64,000 bases of DNA from Mastacembelus armatus (taxonomy: Eukaryota; Chordata; Actinopteri; Synbranchiformes; Mastacembelidae), in assembly GCF_900324485.2 (NCBI RefSeq), contig NC_046650.1, forward strand, positions 1,746,102 through 1,810,101. Reading direction: 5' to 3'. The translations under genes were made by a program, and so were the position numbers. Positions 1 to 21,445 of the stretch are shown here, in pieces; within the stretch, counting starts at the first letter, position 1, and the number at the start of each line of letters is the position of its first letter. The notes under the pieces are model-generated. The model saw only the letters and a list, made by a program, of their open reading frames with translations. It searched no databases and was not told the origin of the DNA.

Positions 1-449
1 GTGTCCTTAAAATGCCAAAGTCTTTAAACACAAATATGCTACACTATGTGCCACTTGTCTTCATAGAAGATTAGATTTTAAATATTAGTGGGTAAGGCAG
101 GCATTTTTAGGATTCAAGGTCTAGACATTTACAGACATGTTGCCATGTTTAATCATTGTCGGAAAAACGGTTAGTCCTGTTGATGCTACTGGAAATGACC
201 TCTAAAACATATTCACACTGGGTAATATATGTTCTCAGAAATGAGTGTAAATGGTTTCATGCTTTAAAGTATTACAAGATGTTCATTTGATCTCCTTTGC
301 TTTTTTATTTAACAGACTCACCATTTGTTTTTACCTCAGTAATGAATGAGACAGCGCTCTAATGTGCAGAGCATTGTCTCTCTGATGTTGTTGTGGTAAC
401 CACATTTCTCTCCATCCTTGTTTTTCTTTCCTAACCTGAATTCTTCCAG
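1..449 (+). other. SF1 intron (left edge of window)
   Basis: This is intronic sequence of SF1 lying upstream of the first visible exon. It ends in a pyrimidine-rich acceptor (ttcttccag) at 441-449. The missing upstream exons should encode about the first 50 residues of SF1, including the U2AF-binding motif, and are off the window. No other feature is seen. Confidence 0.8.
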
Positions 450-3400
450 TCCAACTGCAGATTGAAGACCTGACTCGTAAACTGCGTACAGGAGACCTGG
501 GAATCCCTGTTAACCCTGAGGACAGGTCGGAAAAAGATTAAACCCACAAACAGTAACATTTTCTCTACCTTTTTGACTTTTTTGGAAGACAAATGTTGAT
601 TTTCACTATATATGTGGTTGTTTAGTCTAAATATCAGAATACATAGTTTTTAGATGGCAGATGTAGAGTGTAGTTAGCTGTCTCCTAATGAAAGGATAAT
701 GTTGTCGAAATATTTTTTGTATTGCCAAAGCCTAGTGCTAGAGATGTAATCTACATTAACATATCAAATCTTCAGACTTATCCTTATTCCATAATCTGTA
801 AGTGCTCATTTCTGTCAATGTCATTTCTAGAGCATCTTTAGTATTGCAACTTTTTTTTTTTTTTTTTGAAATTTGAAATTTTTACCCAAGACAGTGAGAC
901 AGGATTTACAATTATTTTAATAACATTATTGCAAGAGTAGCATTAAAGTATTTAGCCAAAGTGCAAACTTATATGAATATATATATATATAAATCTTCTT
1001 TTTAACTGTAGAAAGGGTTTTCAAAAATAAACCCTAACCAAGAGTCTACTTCTGGCTTTTTTTTGGAACTTTGAATCAAATCTCCATGGTCCTCTGAGGA
1101 TGAAGTTTGCTCAGAGCAGAGCAACTCAGAATTGGCTGAGGAAGATGGTGCAGTGCAGTTGAATGTGCCACAAAAAGCTAGGAAGTGGGCTTTAAATTGA
1201 ATGTTGGCTCTTTTTTTTTTTTTTTTTTTTCTTCCAACAAGCAATCCCAAGATATGTTCTTTGTTTTTTTTTTTTTTTCTCTTTATTACTTTCTTTTAAA
1301 AAAATTTTCTTCATTTTTGGTCACTACCTGGTCTTTTAAGGCTGTAGTGGAAACTGGTTGTCTTGGGTAAAATTAAAAAAAAAAAAAAAACATTTTAATT
1401 CTTTCTGTGAGTGTCCAAAGTTAAAAGGGAGCAGGAGGGTATGAATGTTTGGGGCAGCCCATATAGATCAGCAAAATTGAGGTTAGATATAGTGAATATC
1501 TAGTAGCGAAAATTGCACTTTTTTTATTGAATTATTATTTTACATGGAACTCATATGGAGCTGTACCTTCAAATTTAGCTTCTTAGTATTTATGCATCAT
1601 AGTTTCACCCACTGGTTATGTCTAATGTACAGTGATGTGTGTATATATATATATGATGCATAATGTGTAAAGGCTTTTCTCTGGCACAGGTTTTGGTCAA
1701 TACACCTTACTCCTTACACCTTACTTGTTAATATTGATATTTAACATCTTGTTAGCTTCGAAGCTGAAATAGTTTCATGCCCATGGATTGATATTGCTTT
1801 GCCTGACGTCTTAAATACCTAATATTATAATACAATCTTTCCCAGTAACAGTTATATATACTAGTGGATAATAGGTTATTTTGTGACCCACTGAATAATT
1901 TTTCACTGGTGATCTCTGGTTTTCCCATAATATGGTTTTAAACATTTCAGCTCAGGGGTAAGGGGGCGTGGTCCAGTTTTCCCATTGGACTAAGGGGCTG
2001 CACTAAGGTCTGGAAGAAAACTAACAGATTTGAATGTGTTCTGGAAAAGGCCAGCTTATACCATAGTTTCCATAAGGATCTGTTCCTGCAGGAAGTGGCT
2101 TGCTCTGAAGAGTGTGTGAAATTGACCTTTGTTAGCTAGAGTCCCTGTCGTCTGTAAACTGTATTATAGTTTCTCATCATAATGAGACATTTCCACAGCA
2201 ACCAAAAAGTTGATTGCAGAGCTGCGGCACTCTTAAATCACTCCCCTATCAAATGACAGAACCAACTGGGGTGTTTCAGGTTGTCACCGTTGGAAGTTTG
2301 AAGCATAAAAAGAAAACTTTTTTTTTTTTTTTTCCCTCACTCTGCACATCACATGGACACAGATGTGGCTCTCTGATGGGAGAGCATAGAAAAAGGTGGA
2401 TATCTAATTTTAATTTGTTTTCTCTAACCCAAATTACCCCACATCAACCTAACCCTTTTTCAAGCACAGTCTCCTTAAAGCAGCAACACAGGTTTTCAGC
2501 ATCCAAGGGGAGGTACGGACCTCTTCCATCACGTCAACACCAAGCGACTCTCAAAGCCATCGTTTCTACTTAGGATTGCGAATTTTGCTTTGGTTTGGTT
2601 TCTTTTTCTTACCTACAACTTTCCTTTCTTGTAGGCCAACAATCCTGTATGCAGGTGTAGTTATGGCCATATATTTGAGTTTCTTCTGTGTGGTTCAAAC
2701 CCTCCAGTGTACTGGGATAATTACTCTTATACAGCCTTGGTTGCCCCCTTTTTACCCTGAATTGTATACAAAAATGGACTTTAGCTTTGTAAATGTTAGT
2801 GCAGTGTTCCTTCATAATCTTCTTTTCTTTTTGAAGTTGTTCTTGCACTGGCCATAGGTCACATAGTCAATCTCAGGATCCTCTCATTAGATCCATATTT
2901 CCAAAGCAGTGTTGTAACCTTATTTCTTGGACATGTCAGTGCCCACTGATTCCAAATTTCTACTTAAGATTAGAAATTCCTGAAGTCTTAGTTAGCTGTA
3001 GGGAGCCAGTGTAATTGTTATTGGCCAAGCTTTGTTTCTGGAAAGGTATTTATGATATGTCTTCTTGTCTTGTGTCTGCCAACTTCAGGTCTCCCTCTCC
3101 AGAGCCCATCTACAACAGTGAGGGAAAGAGGCTAAACACCCGTGAGTATCGCACACGAAAGAAGATTGAGGAGGAGCGTCATTCGCTCATCACTGAGATG
3201 GTTGGACTCAACCCTGACTTCAAGCCTCCTGCAGACTATAAGTAGGATTTATTTCTTTATCAGTAACCATGTGTTTAGGTTTTGGTTTTTTGTTTTTTTG
3301 TTTTTGTTTTTTTTTTTTTTTTTGCTATCCACACATTTTGTTAATTTAACTCATAAAATAAGTGTGTTGTTTCCTGTAACAAGTGTGTCTGTATGCTTGT

Positions 3401-6400
3401 TAATGTGTGGCACAGAAGACCATTAGAGGAAGCTGCAGATAGTGATGAGAAACCAAAAAGCTGACCAAATGTTTTCTCAATATCTGGCACAAAAACCAAG
3501 CAATGCAGAGGAAAAAAAATAAGCCTGAACAAAAGTCTGTTGAAATATGAGGGATCAGAATGGACACAGCTCAATGGAGCCACAGTGGCTTTTAAGAGAA
3601 TCAAAAATAGTTAACTGCATCCGCTTATATTGTATCTGTTTCTTCCAGACCTCCAGCCACCAGAGTCAATGACAAAGTAATGATCCCTCAAGATGAATAC
3701 CCTGAAATCAACTTTGTTGGTCTGCTCATTGGGCCACGGTAAACTGGACTTCCTGCTATTATGCTGCATGTTTTATCTACTTCAGTTAGCAAATAGGTCT
3801 AAAGGCAGTACAGGTAAAAGTGCCTATTTTTTCATTTTGTATGTTTCCAGTGGTAATACGCTAAAGAACATCGAGAAAGAGTGCTGTGCTAAAATCATGA
3901 TTCGTGGTAAAGGTTCAGTGAAGGAGGGGAAGGTAGGCCGAAAGGATGGACAGATGCTCCCAGGAGAAGATGAGCCGCTGCACGCCCTTGTCACTGCAAA
4001 CACAATGGAGAATGTGAAGAAAGCTGTGGAGCAGGTTAGATTATCTGTGTGGTCACACTCCTGTTGGATGCTCCAACTTTGGGATATACAGTATGTACAG
4101 CACAAAAATGATGAATTGTTTGTGTCCACAGATTCGCAACATCCTGAAGCAAGGCATCGAGACTCCTGAGGATCAAAATGACCTACGAAAGATGCAGCTG
4201 AGGGAGCTGGCCAGACTCAATGGCACACTGAGGGAAGATGACAACAGGTCAGTGGAACAAGTCTGATAGTGCACAGTTCATTGTTGGGCAATCACTGGGA
4301 CTGAATGAGTTCATATGGAAGAAAAGAAACATAGGGGCTGTGTCCGAATGTCTTCCCTAGTCCCTATATAGGGCCTATATAGTGAGTATGCCATTTTGTA
4401 GTGGTGTCTGAATCGCTAGTAACTGAAAGTAGTTCCCGCAAAATTTCCCACAATGCGTTGAAAAAGAAGTGAGCAGCGATGGTCACTAGATGGGGAGAAT
4501 CGACCATCATGCATTACATGGATGAAAAAATGGCAGAAATGCCCAAAAGTTATAAATGTAGATTGCAGCTAAAAATTATGAACAGATAGTCAAGTTATAC
4601 ATTTTTAAGAAAACATTTGGCATGAGATAAATAATTTTTATTATTATTTTAGCCTATTATTAAAATAAAAATAATTTGTGTTTGGAGCAGGAAGTGACGT
4701 CTACATGGGCCATAATCGGTGACAGAAAAAAAGTTGTGGATGAGTGTCCGAGACCGTTAGCTAATTGTGTGCACTATATAGTGACTGAGGGGTTAGGGAC
4801 AAGGGTGGACATTTGAACACAGCCAGGAAGAAAGTTGAGCTACAGAGCACCAGTAAAGACTGTCCCTATTTGTCTCTGTAGGATCCTTCGTCCTTGGCAG
4901 AACTCAGAGCCACGCAGCATCACCAACACCACCCTCTGTACAAAGTGTGGTGGTGCAGGCCACATCTCTTCTGACTGCAAGTACACCAGGTGATCAAACG
5001 TGACAAAATTGAAAGCTGAAAGCAAATTAGGATATTTTTAAAGTGTTTTTGTAACATTTTGCTGTTTTGCTTGTGTAGCACATTTGCTGCCCATAGAGCA
5101 ACTGGTGGTGAGCCTCCTCAGTCAGCCCAGGACAAGGCTCGCATGGACAAGGAGTATTTGTCCCTCATGGCTGAACTGGGAGAGGCTCCAGTCCCCACGT
5201 CTGGCGGAGGACACTCGAGTACCCAGGGAGGGGCACCTCGGGCCTCAGGCCCCAACAATACCCAGCCACCGCCGGTTAGTTGGGGACTGACATGTGTCCA
5301 CGTAGGGTTGAATAATTACTGGTTTTCAGAAGAAAAAAATATTCATTTCATGGGTGAGTGCATCTACCAGCAGTAACAGTGTGCTGACAGGGAGGAGGAA
5401 CAGAGAAGCTGTTTCAGGACCACAGCTCCCAGTGAGTCCAGTGCAAACACTAGCTGAAGTTTATGTTTATAGCATAAGAAGCAGGAAGAATACAACAGGA
5501 AGTTAGTCTGAGCTTACTTAACAGGATCATGTATGTAGTTTTCATTTTCTGTTGTTTTCACATTCTGATGCTAATTCAAATAGTCAATCTTTTCATGAGC
5601 TCAGATTTGCAGTTTTTGGAAGAAAGAAAAGAAAATGTGATGGGCTGGGCTGTTCTTTTTCCCCATTGAAGGTGACAACTCTAAGCATCACCGGGGCTTG
5701 GATGAGGATATAATACAGAAAAGGAGGAACTTTCAAAAAAGCTGCATAATAAATTGCAGTTGCATTCATTTTCCAAATCATTCATTACATGTCATTATTA
5801 TGTTAGTATTATGTTAGTATAGAAAGGTTTTTTTTGACTGATGTCTGTTTACAGCAGAACAGACCTCCTTGGATGAGCTCTGGCCCGACTGAGAACAGGA
5901 ACTTCCATGGCATGCATGGAGGTCCTGGTGGCCACGGAGGACCACACAGTTTCCCTCCTCCCATGCCCAGCATGGGAGGCCCCCCTATGCCTCCCAACCC
6001 CAATGGCCTGCCTCCTCCCTGGATGCAGCCCCCTCCTCCCCCCATGGGCCAGGGTCCAGGACCTCATGGACACCCCATGGGTAAGAGCTGGCATTTGTGT
6101 TTGAGGAGTTTTTTTACTAATTTCAAAGAGCTGATGCTGAAAAATCTTTTAAAGTGGAAGAAACAGGTTTTCATTAAGAGATTATGTTAAGATATCACTT
6201 TCTTTAAGTCCTGGAAAGTCTTAAAATGTCAAATGAAGAGCAAAAGCTTAATGACAGTTTTGCTTTGCTTTGTAGTACATTGACATTAAAAACACTTTTC
6301 TTCCTCCAGGTCTGTTGCCACCTCCAATGGGTATGATGCCACCTCCACCTCCTCCCCCCAGCAATCAGCCACCTCCTCCACCTTCTGGTCCCCTGCCACC

Positions 6401-6980
6401 TTGGCAACAGCAGGCTCCACCACCACCCCCAACCAGCAGTATGGCAACCAGTACACCGCTGCCATGGCAACAAAGTAAGAACACACAAAACCATTCACTG
6501 AGCACTATACTCTCACTTATCTGTAGAGGTGTGTCTGATGGTAAAACCAGATTCTATAACACATTACCATTCTAACAACACAACAAAAAGGCGAAACACT
6601 TTTGAACTTTTTAATAGCAGTCCATGCAATTGTCTCTACCCCTTACAGATACCACCACTACCTCCAGCCCTGGTACTGGCACCCTGCCTCCATGGCAGCA
6701 GCCCCAGCAGCCTGCAGCCTCTGGAGCCCAGCCCCCACCACCGATGGGTACTCCATCCATGGTACCGCCACCCCCTGGTGTCCAGCCCCCTTTGCCTCCT
6801 GGCGCCCCTCCTCCTCCCCCTCCACCACCACCAGGCTCAACGGGCATGATGTATGCCCCACCCCCTCCCCCGCCACCCATGGACCCTTCCAACTTCGTCA
6901 CCATGATGGGGATGGGGGTACCAGGCATGCCCCCATTTGGCATGCCTCCTGCCCCTCCACCTCCCCCACCCCAAAATTAA
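450..6980 (+). CDS. sf1: Splicing factor 1 (branch point binding protein), 3' ten exons
   Basis: SF1 recognises the intron branch point in the nucleus and, with U2AF, helps assemble the early spliceosome. Ten coding exons: 450-525, 3089-3241, 3649-3738, 3851-4034, 4132-4247, 4882-4989, 5097-5274, 5855-6080, 6310-6474 and 6649-6980. Phases join cleanly to 541 codons plus stop. In order the protein shows the IEDLTRKLRTGDLGIP stretch, the SPSP motif known as a kinase target in SF1, the KH-QUA2 RNA-binding region (GLLIGPRGNTLKNIEK), a CCHC zinc knuckle (CTKCGGAGHISSDC) and a long proline-rich tail with PPWM and PLPPWQQ repeats ending FGMPPAPPPPPPQN. Identity to mammalian SF1 is near complete in the KH region. 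A tail segment present in human SF1 (around QYLGSTPVG) is not seen. The 5' exons are outside the window. Intron 1 (526-3088) holds only poly-T tracts and AT-rich sequence. Intron 5 carries a MITE. Confidence 0.97.
4336..4824. mobile_element. Short non-autonomous DNA transposon (MITE) in SF1 intron 5
   Basis: The ends are imperfect terminal inverted repeats. The left end reads GGCTGTGTCCGAATGTC, and the reverse complement of the right end reads GGCTGTGTTCAAATGTC. Both then continue with related TAGTCCCT/TTGTCCCT and CTATATAGTG motifs. The sequence AGG flanks both sides (4333-4335 and 4825-4827), compatible with a 3-bp target duplication. The element is 489 bp with no coding capacity. I do not assign the superfamily. 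hAT usually makes 8-bp and Harbinger 3-bp duplications, so the flank mildly favours Harbinger-like. Confidence 0.7.
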
Positions 6981-7340
6981 CCGTGCCATGGGAGAATTGT
7001 TCTCCCACAAGAATTTCAGCGCTGCAGCACATTGTTCACCAGATATCCAGTAGACTGATGTTACACATACAGAGTGTCTATGTGCTCACACAAAAAATAT
7101 AACCAGTGCTTTATTTTTTATTGATCCTTGATATTGTGAGGACATCTCTGAAACATTGAAAGGCTGTTAGTTTACTTTGTAAAACTGTAATTTAATTACT
7201 TATTTTCCTGTTTTTAAAGTTTGTATTCACACAAACCTCTTTGTGTGAATACAAACACTGGCCCTTGGGCACATGTTCTGCAGTGATATAGTAGTTTGTC
7301 TTGTTACTTGTTTACTCAATAAACTGCTCAAATAGCCAGG
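6981..7340 (+). other. sf1: SF1 3' UTR with poly(A) signal
   Basis: Sequence follows the SF1 stop codon. A canonical AATAAA lies at 7318-7323, about 340 bases after the stop, so the main transcript end is probably near 7340. A perfect hairpin lies 62 bases upstream of the signal. Longer 3' ends reaching the poly-T tracts at 7582-7609 cannot be excluded. Confidence 0.65.
7219..7256 (+). repeat. Perfect 17-bp inverted repeat (hairpin) in the SF1 3' UTR
   Basis: The left arm 7219-7235 (GTTTGTATTCACACAAA) is exactly complementary to the right arm 7240-7256, with a four-base CCTC loop. In RNA this would be a 17-bp stem with no mismatch. Its role is unknown. Confidence 0.9.
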
Positions 7341-7580
7341 CACAGGGTTAATTTGTGCTAGTCTCATTGCTTTAAATGTTCAAGTCCAACCTGAACACAT
7401 ACATTTTATTGGATTTAATTTAATGAAATTCCTCTTGCATGATCCATTTTAAACACCTGTTTAAAGAGACAAATTTATACTCCTGCCATGTTCCCTTTAT
7501 TGGCTTTGAGTTGAACAAGATTAATATTTTTGTAATGATGATATATAAAGTGTGTTAGTTCTGTCAGAAACCCTTTTGTA

Positions 7581-7615
<35 letters not shown>

Positions 7616-8095
7616 AAATTTCCAGGATTTTTTTTTTTTTTTTTTTAAGTGTCAACATAGTTTGAAAAAGAGGCCATAGCGCTTCTGACCCCTCCACTAC
7701 TTTAATGCTAAGAATCTGGTATATCCTTGTTCTTCTGCATTAGCTCTGATAAAATGTGCACTGTTTGTGTTGCTTCTGCAAAGATAAAAGTATCAGTTAA
7801 GTCTCTCAAGTTATTGGGCAAGTTAAAATGCTAGTTTTCCTGTTTCTGGAATCAGTCTTGTGTTATGACCTGAATGAATAGCTGTTGAAATCTTGCTTGG
7901 TTTTGCATTAAACTAATGCATTTAACCTTTTTGTTGTTTTGTCCGGACTGTTTTCCTTATAAGGATTTAAGATCGTTTGTGTCAAAGTGTTTGCCAGGAG
8001 TGTTTTATCCACCAGGCCAGGTTCTATTCACTGCCTCATTCAAATGTGTTACATAACAGGGTTTTGTCCACTGCCTCTGAAACTCTCCAGGAAGT
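7341..8095. other. Intergenic: poly-T tracts, no gene seen
   Basis: Two long T runs (7582-7609 and about 7629-7646) and ordinary AT-rich sequence lie between the SF1 end and a LINE remnant. No conserved reading frame or RNA gene was recognised. Confidence 0.5.
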
Positions 8096-8099
8096 CTGC

Positions 8100-10270
8100 A
8101 CTTTAAGAAAAAAAAACCCTCAAGGTCTTCCTAAATCTCAGGTCCTCTACCAGAGGCCAGGGAGTTTGAGGGTTCTTCGCAGCTGTTCCTAGCACTTCAC
8201 TCTTCTGGACTGAGAGCTCTGGTGTTCCTGGGATCTGTTGGAGCCACTCTCCCAGTTTGGGGGTCACAGCCCCAAGGGTGCCGATTACCACAGGGACCAC
8301 TGTTGCCTTCACCTTCCATGTCTTTTCTAGCTCTTCTTTAAGCCCTTGGTATTTCTCCAGCTTCTCATGTTCCTTCTTTCTGATGTTGCTATCACTTGGG
8401 ATTGCTACATGGCCTTCTTCTGCTGTTTGTCCACCACTACTATGTCCAGTTGGTTAGCCATCACTAGTTTGTCAGTCTGTATCTGGTAGTCCCACAGACA
8501 GGGGAGCTCGGTCATTCTCCCTCACCTTTGGAGGTGTGTCCCATTTTGACCTAGGGACCTCCAGCCCATACTCGGCACAGATGTTCCTGTACACTATGCC
8601 GACCACTTGGTTATGGCGTTCCATGTATGCTCTGCCTGCTAGCATCTTACAACCTGCTGTTATGTGCTGGATTGTCTCAGGGGCATCTCTGCACAGCCTG
8701 CACCTGGGGTCCTGCCTGGTGTGGTAGACCACAGCCTTTATTGATCTTGTGCTCAGGGCCTGTTCCTGTGCTCCTGATTGGTGCCTCTGTGCTGTCTTTC
8801 AGTCCAGCCTTTACCATCCACTAGTAGGACTTTTCCATATCAGCCACTTCGATTGTACATACCGTGCAGGGGTTTGTTCTGCCATGATGGTTCGTCCCTC
8901 TGCTTTGGGCTTCTGTTGCCGGAGATATTTACTAAGTACTCAAACTCTCAGGGCCAGCTTCCTGATGTACTCATGGATCTTTGCTGTTTCATCTCAGATT
9001 GTGGCTCTGACACTCACCAGCCCTGGGCCTCCTTCCTTCCTCTTAGTGTAGAGTCTGAAGATGCTGGATTTGGGGTGAAACCTCCATACATTGTGAGGAA
9101 CTTCCTTGTCTTGGCATCCGTGACCTCTATCTTCTCTTTTGGCCAGCTTATTATGCCAGCGGGGTATCTGATAACCGGCAGGCTGTAGGTGTTGATGGCT
9201 TGGATCTTGTTCTCCCCATTTAGCTGGTTTCTTAGGACTTGCCTTATTCTCTGTAGGTATTTGGCTGTGGCTGCTTTCCTTGCAGTTTGCTCTTGGTTCC
9301 CATTTGCCTGTGGTATTCCAGGTTACTTGTAGTTTTCCTCAACATCTGCTATGCTGTCTTTGGGCAGTTCAATTCCTTCAGTCCTGACAACTTTCCCTCT
9401 TTACCATCCAACAACACTTATCCAGTCTGAATGTCCATTGTCATTGCTTTAGATCTTGGTGGTGTTGCTCAGTGAGTCGATGTCTCACTCACTCCAGGCA
9501 TACAGCTTGATGTCATCCACGTACAGGAGGTGACTGATGGTTGCTCTATTTTGTAGTCAGTATCTGAAGCCAGTCTTAGTGATGAGCTGAGGTGGTTCAG
9601 GCCTCTGCAGAACAGCAACGGAGACAGAGCATCTCCTTGGTATATGCGCACTTGGAGACTTGTGTAATCGGCTTGAAGTTGTCCACTAGGGTTGTTTTCC
9701 ACAGTCCCATTGAGTTCCTTATGAAGGTTCATAGAGTCCTATTGATGTTGTATAGCTCCAAGCATTCAAGGATGTATGTGTGAGGCATTGAGTCGTAGGC
9801 TTTCTTGTAGTTAATCCAGGCGGTGCACAGGTGAGTCTGTCTGGTCTTACAGTCTCGAGTGACTGCTTTTCTACCAGTAGTTGGTGTTCTTACCCATTCC
9901 TTTTTGGGCCCTGCTCATGTATTGAGCCATGTGCTTACTCATCTTAGCCGCTGTGATGCCTGACAGGAACTTCCATGTTGTGCAGAGGCAGGTTATCAGG
10001 CGGTAGTTTAGTTCAGTCTCCAGCCTTGGTCGGTCTGCTTATTCTCCTTGCTTCTATTTCTCTAGTGTACCCCTTCAGACTTGTGGTCAGGGCTGTAAGT
10101 CATTGCTTGGCAGTCTCCAGGGTATCTTTTTCTCTGGTGTACCCCTTCAGACTTGTGTGGCGCACGCCTCTTCATTGTCGGCTCTATTGTAGTGACGTTA
10201 TCTCGTGCGCAGTAGGTTATAAAGACACTGGTGTTATTGGCATAATTCAGCAAGCCTGTCTCCAATGCTG
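8100..10270 (-). mobile_element. Decayed non-LTR retrotransposon (LINE), RT and C-terminal part
   Basis: Read on the minus strand, pieces match a fish LINE polyprotein I recognise by its recurrent motifs. Around 9.5-9.7 kb are reverse transcriptase motifs (LQADYTSLQVRIYQGDALSP, then a damaged active-site region). At 8.5-8.73 kb is a C-terminal zinc-knuckle block (DPRCRLCRDAPETIQHITAG), followed by GLEVPRSKWDTPPKV. At 8.1-8.3 kb is VVPVVIGTLGAVTPKLGEWL. The frame shifts repeatedly between these blocks, so it is a dead copy. Its probable 5' part lies at 10921-11184. A 26-bp direct repeat (gtaccccttcagacttgtg core) occurs at about 10058 and 10131. Clade not assigned. Confidence 0.8.
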
Positions 10271-10920
10271 GTTTTGTTTTGATTTGCTATGATGTGAGAA
10301 GTAAAGGTACACGACATCCGGTTGGTGACGTTTTCCGGACTCCTCTCTCTCATTGGCTATTGAGGGCATTCAGTTGTAGCATCCCCGACCAGGAATCATG
10401 AAACATGTTTGATATTTATGATCCAAGCTCCGACCTGATCAGAAGCAGTAAGTGTGTGTGTTGATACCACAGGATTCCTTGGGCAGATAATCTGTCGCGA
10501 CAAACTTGGAATCGGACCACGCCCCCACGATAATTGAAGGGGGCATATCGGGCATGAAATCGTCTAGTGTGTGCCCAGCCTTACAAACATGAAACTAAGC
10601 TACCCAAACGGTGCTGAGAAGCAGAGAAAATGAGATGAGAGCAAAACGTTAGTAGCATCTTTGGCAAAGGTAACGCCATATTTCAGAGACAGAAGAGAAA
10701 AGGAGGAAAGACATGAAAATAATAACAGAAGAAGAAAATATAGGGATGACAGAACAAACAAGACAAGAGTCAAGAAAGAGAAAGTAAACTGTCACAGAAA
10801 AGCAGGAGTAAAACATGGGTAATACTTTGCTGTGTGATGTAAAAGAAGTTAAAGGCATGACTAAAAAAGCCCTGGGTTTGGAGGGCCCCATTCCGATGTC
10901 TGCCTTGGGCCCCCAAACTG
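10271..10920. other. Unclassified segment interrupting the LINE remnant
   Basis: About 650 bp separates the two parts of the minus-strand LINE and does not resemble it. It contains phrases I associate with old fish DNA-transposon debris (for example gtctagtgtgtgcccagcctt at about 10564 and a run of ggcccc near 10880-10915). I see no intact ends or target duplication, so the identity is open. Confidence 0.35.
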
Positions 10921-11184
10921 CTAAGTCTGCCACTGGGTGTTGATGTTTATCTTGTGACCAAGCATCTCAAGGATCACTGTTGCCGTGGCGTATATCAGCT
11001 TGTAGGTCTCAGTGATGGTCACAGTAGGGATTGTTCGTAATGCTGCATTCACATCTTCTAGTAGACGTTCAGAGGGTAGTTCACTTAGCCTTGATAACCA
11101 GCTGCGGAGGTTCCAGGTATCCAGCTTACTCATGATCTTCAGTCTCAAGTCAGCTGCTCTTGTGTTGAGCATGTGGGGGCTCAC
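10921..11184 (-). mobile_element. LINE remnant, 5' coding part
   Basis: The minus-strand frame contains TVTITETYKLIYATATVILE and is preceded by a leucine/arginine-rich stretch. This is consistent with the N-terminal part of the same LINE family as 8100-10270, in the same orientation and expected order. It is truncated at the (TA)n/(GA)n repeat at its 5' side. Confidence 0.55.
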
Positions 11185-11242
11185 ACATATACATATATAT
11201 ATATATAGAGAGAGAGCGAGAGAGAGAGTGCAATTATTTTCC

Positions 11243-11280
<38 letters not shown>

Positions 11281-11282
11281 AA
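11185..11282. repeat. (TA)n/(GA)n microsatellite, two blocks
   Basis: Alternating TA followed by GA repeats occur twice (about 11187-11229 and 11243-11281), separated by a short spacer, suggesting an internal duplication. Confidence 0.85.
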
Positions 11283-12120
11283 TTATTTTCCAACCACACC
11301 TCTTGGTTAATTTGGTGTGGACAGTTGTCATGAAACTACAATCCTGCCAGTGGAATCACGTGACCAAGGCTCTGTTCACTTGACAACTGGCATTTGTCCA
11401 TTGCAGAAAATTGCTGCAAATATTCAGCATTGTTTTTTTGTTTTGTTTTTTTTATAACTACTGCTGCTAAGCCATAACACCATAGTTAATCGTTTGGCAC
11501 TCTTTTAAAACACATCACTAATGGAAAACCGTTTGAAGAGTGACACAACGTGCGGAAGTACAGTAATTTTGATCTAAAAAATAAAAGCAGTGCTTACCAG
11601 CTATCTGCACATTTCCAGTCTCGTTAATTGACTGTTAAAAAAATACTTTTTTCCTTATTCTTAGGTTTTGTGGATTTATTGTCTCAAACTAGCATAATTT
11701 TAGTCTTAAAATATATTGCTCAATTCAGATTGTGCAATTTCAAAAACTGGATTTCAAGTACATGTATGTTAGGATTCTCAAATTCAGATTTTAAAAAACT
11801 GTCCTGATACATTTAAAAACTTTTTAAAAGTAGAAACTAGTTTTTCAAATATTCTTAGTCAAAGTCAAACCCTTAAATACAAGACACAAAAATTAGGATC
11901 TGGATGATGACTTTCAAAGTGCTTCAAATTGGTATTTAAATTTCAGTAAATATTCAGTAATGACAAAATTTAAAAAAAATATTATTCAGTTGCTGATAGA
12001 GGCTAATTCAAGTCCTTATGATAGAGATTTGCACCCATACACTTGCATGTTATCCATTGGCTTAACTAGCGCAAACATGAGTTTTATTTTGAAAGTGCAG
12101 ACCGGAAACAGTGGTTGTCT
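11283..12120. other. Upstream region of glycogen phosphorylase; no gene seen
   Basis: AT-rich sequence without a recognisable exon or repeat. It is the likely location of the distal promoter of the downstream muscle phosphorylase gene. Confidence 0.45.
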
Positions 12121-12128
12121 TATAAATA
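12121..12128 (+). promoter_or_regulatory. TATA box of pygm
   Basis: TATAAATA lies 112 bases before the start codon at 12233. That would put transcription start near 12150 and leave a short 5' UTR of about 80 bases. A strong TATA box fits a highly expressed muscle gene. Confidence 0.6.
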
Positions 12129-12232
12129 CTGTGGACTGTCTGTCTGACTGTCTGTGCTCAGCGCAGATTCGGAGCAGGGCTGCCGGGGAAATCTAACTTC
12201 CCGTTGGAGAAAACGCCAAAAGCGAAGGAAAC

Positions 12233-21445
<9,213 letters not shown>

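Noticed and set aside
2214-2857. Two plus-strand frames of about 100 codons in SF1 intron 1
   Set aside because: No similarity to SF1 or any known protein, and flanked by no convincing splice sites.
6611-6943. Glycine-rich 110-codon minus-strand frame
   Set aside because: It is the complement of the proline-rich SF1 tail.
8472-8732. 86-codon frame as a possible host gene
   Set aside because: The zinc-knuckle sequence is the C-terminal part of a LINE polyprotein and recurs at 32190-32470.
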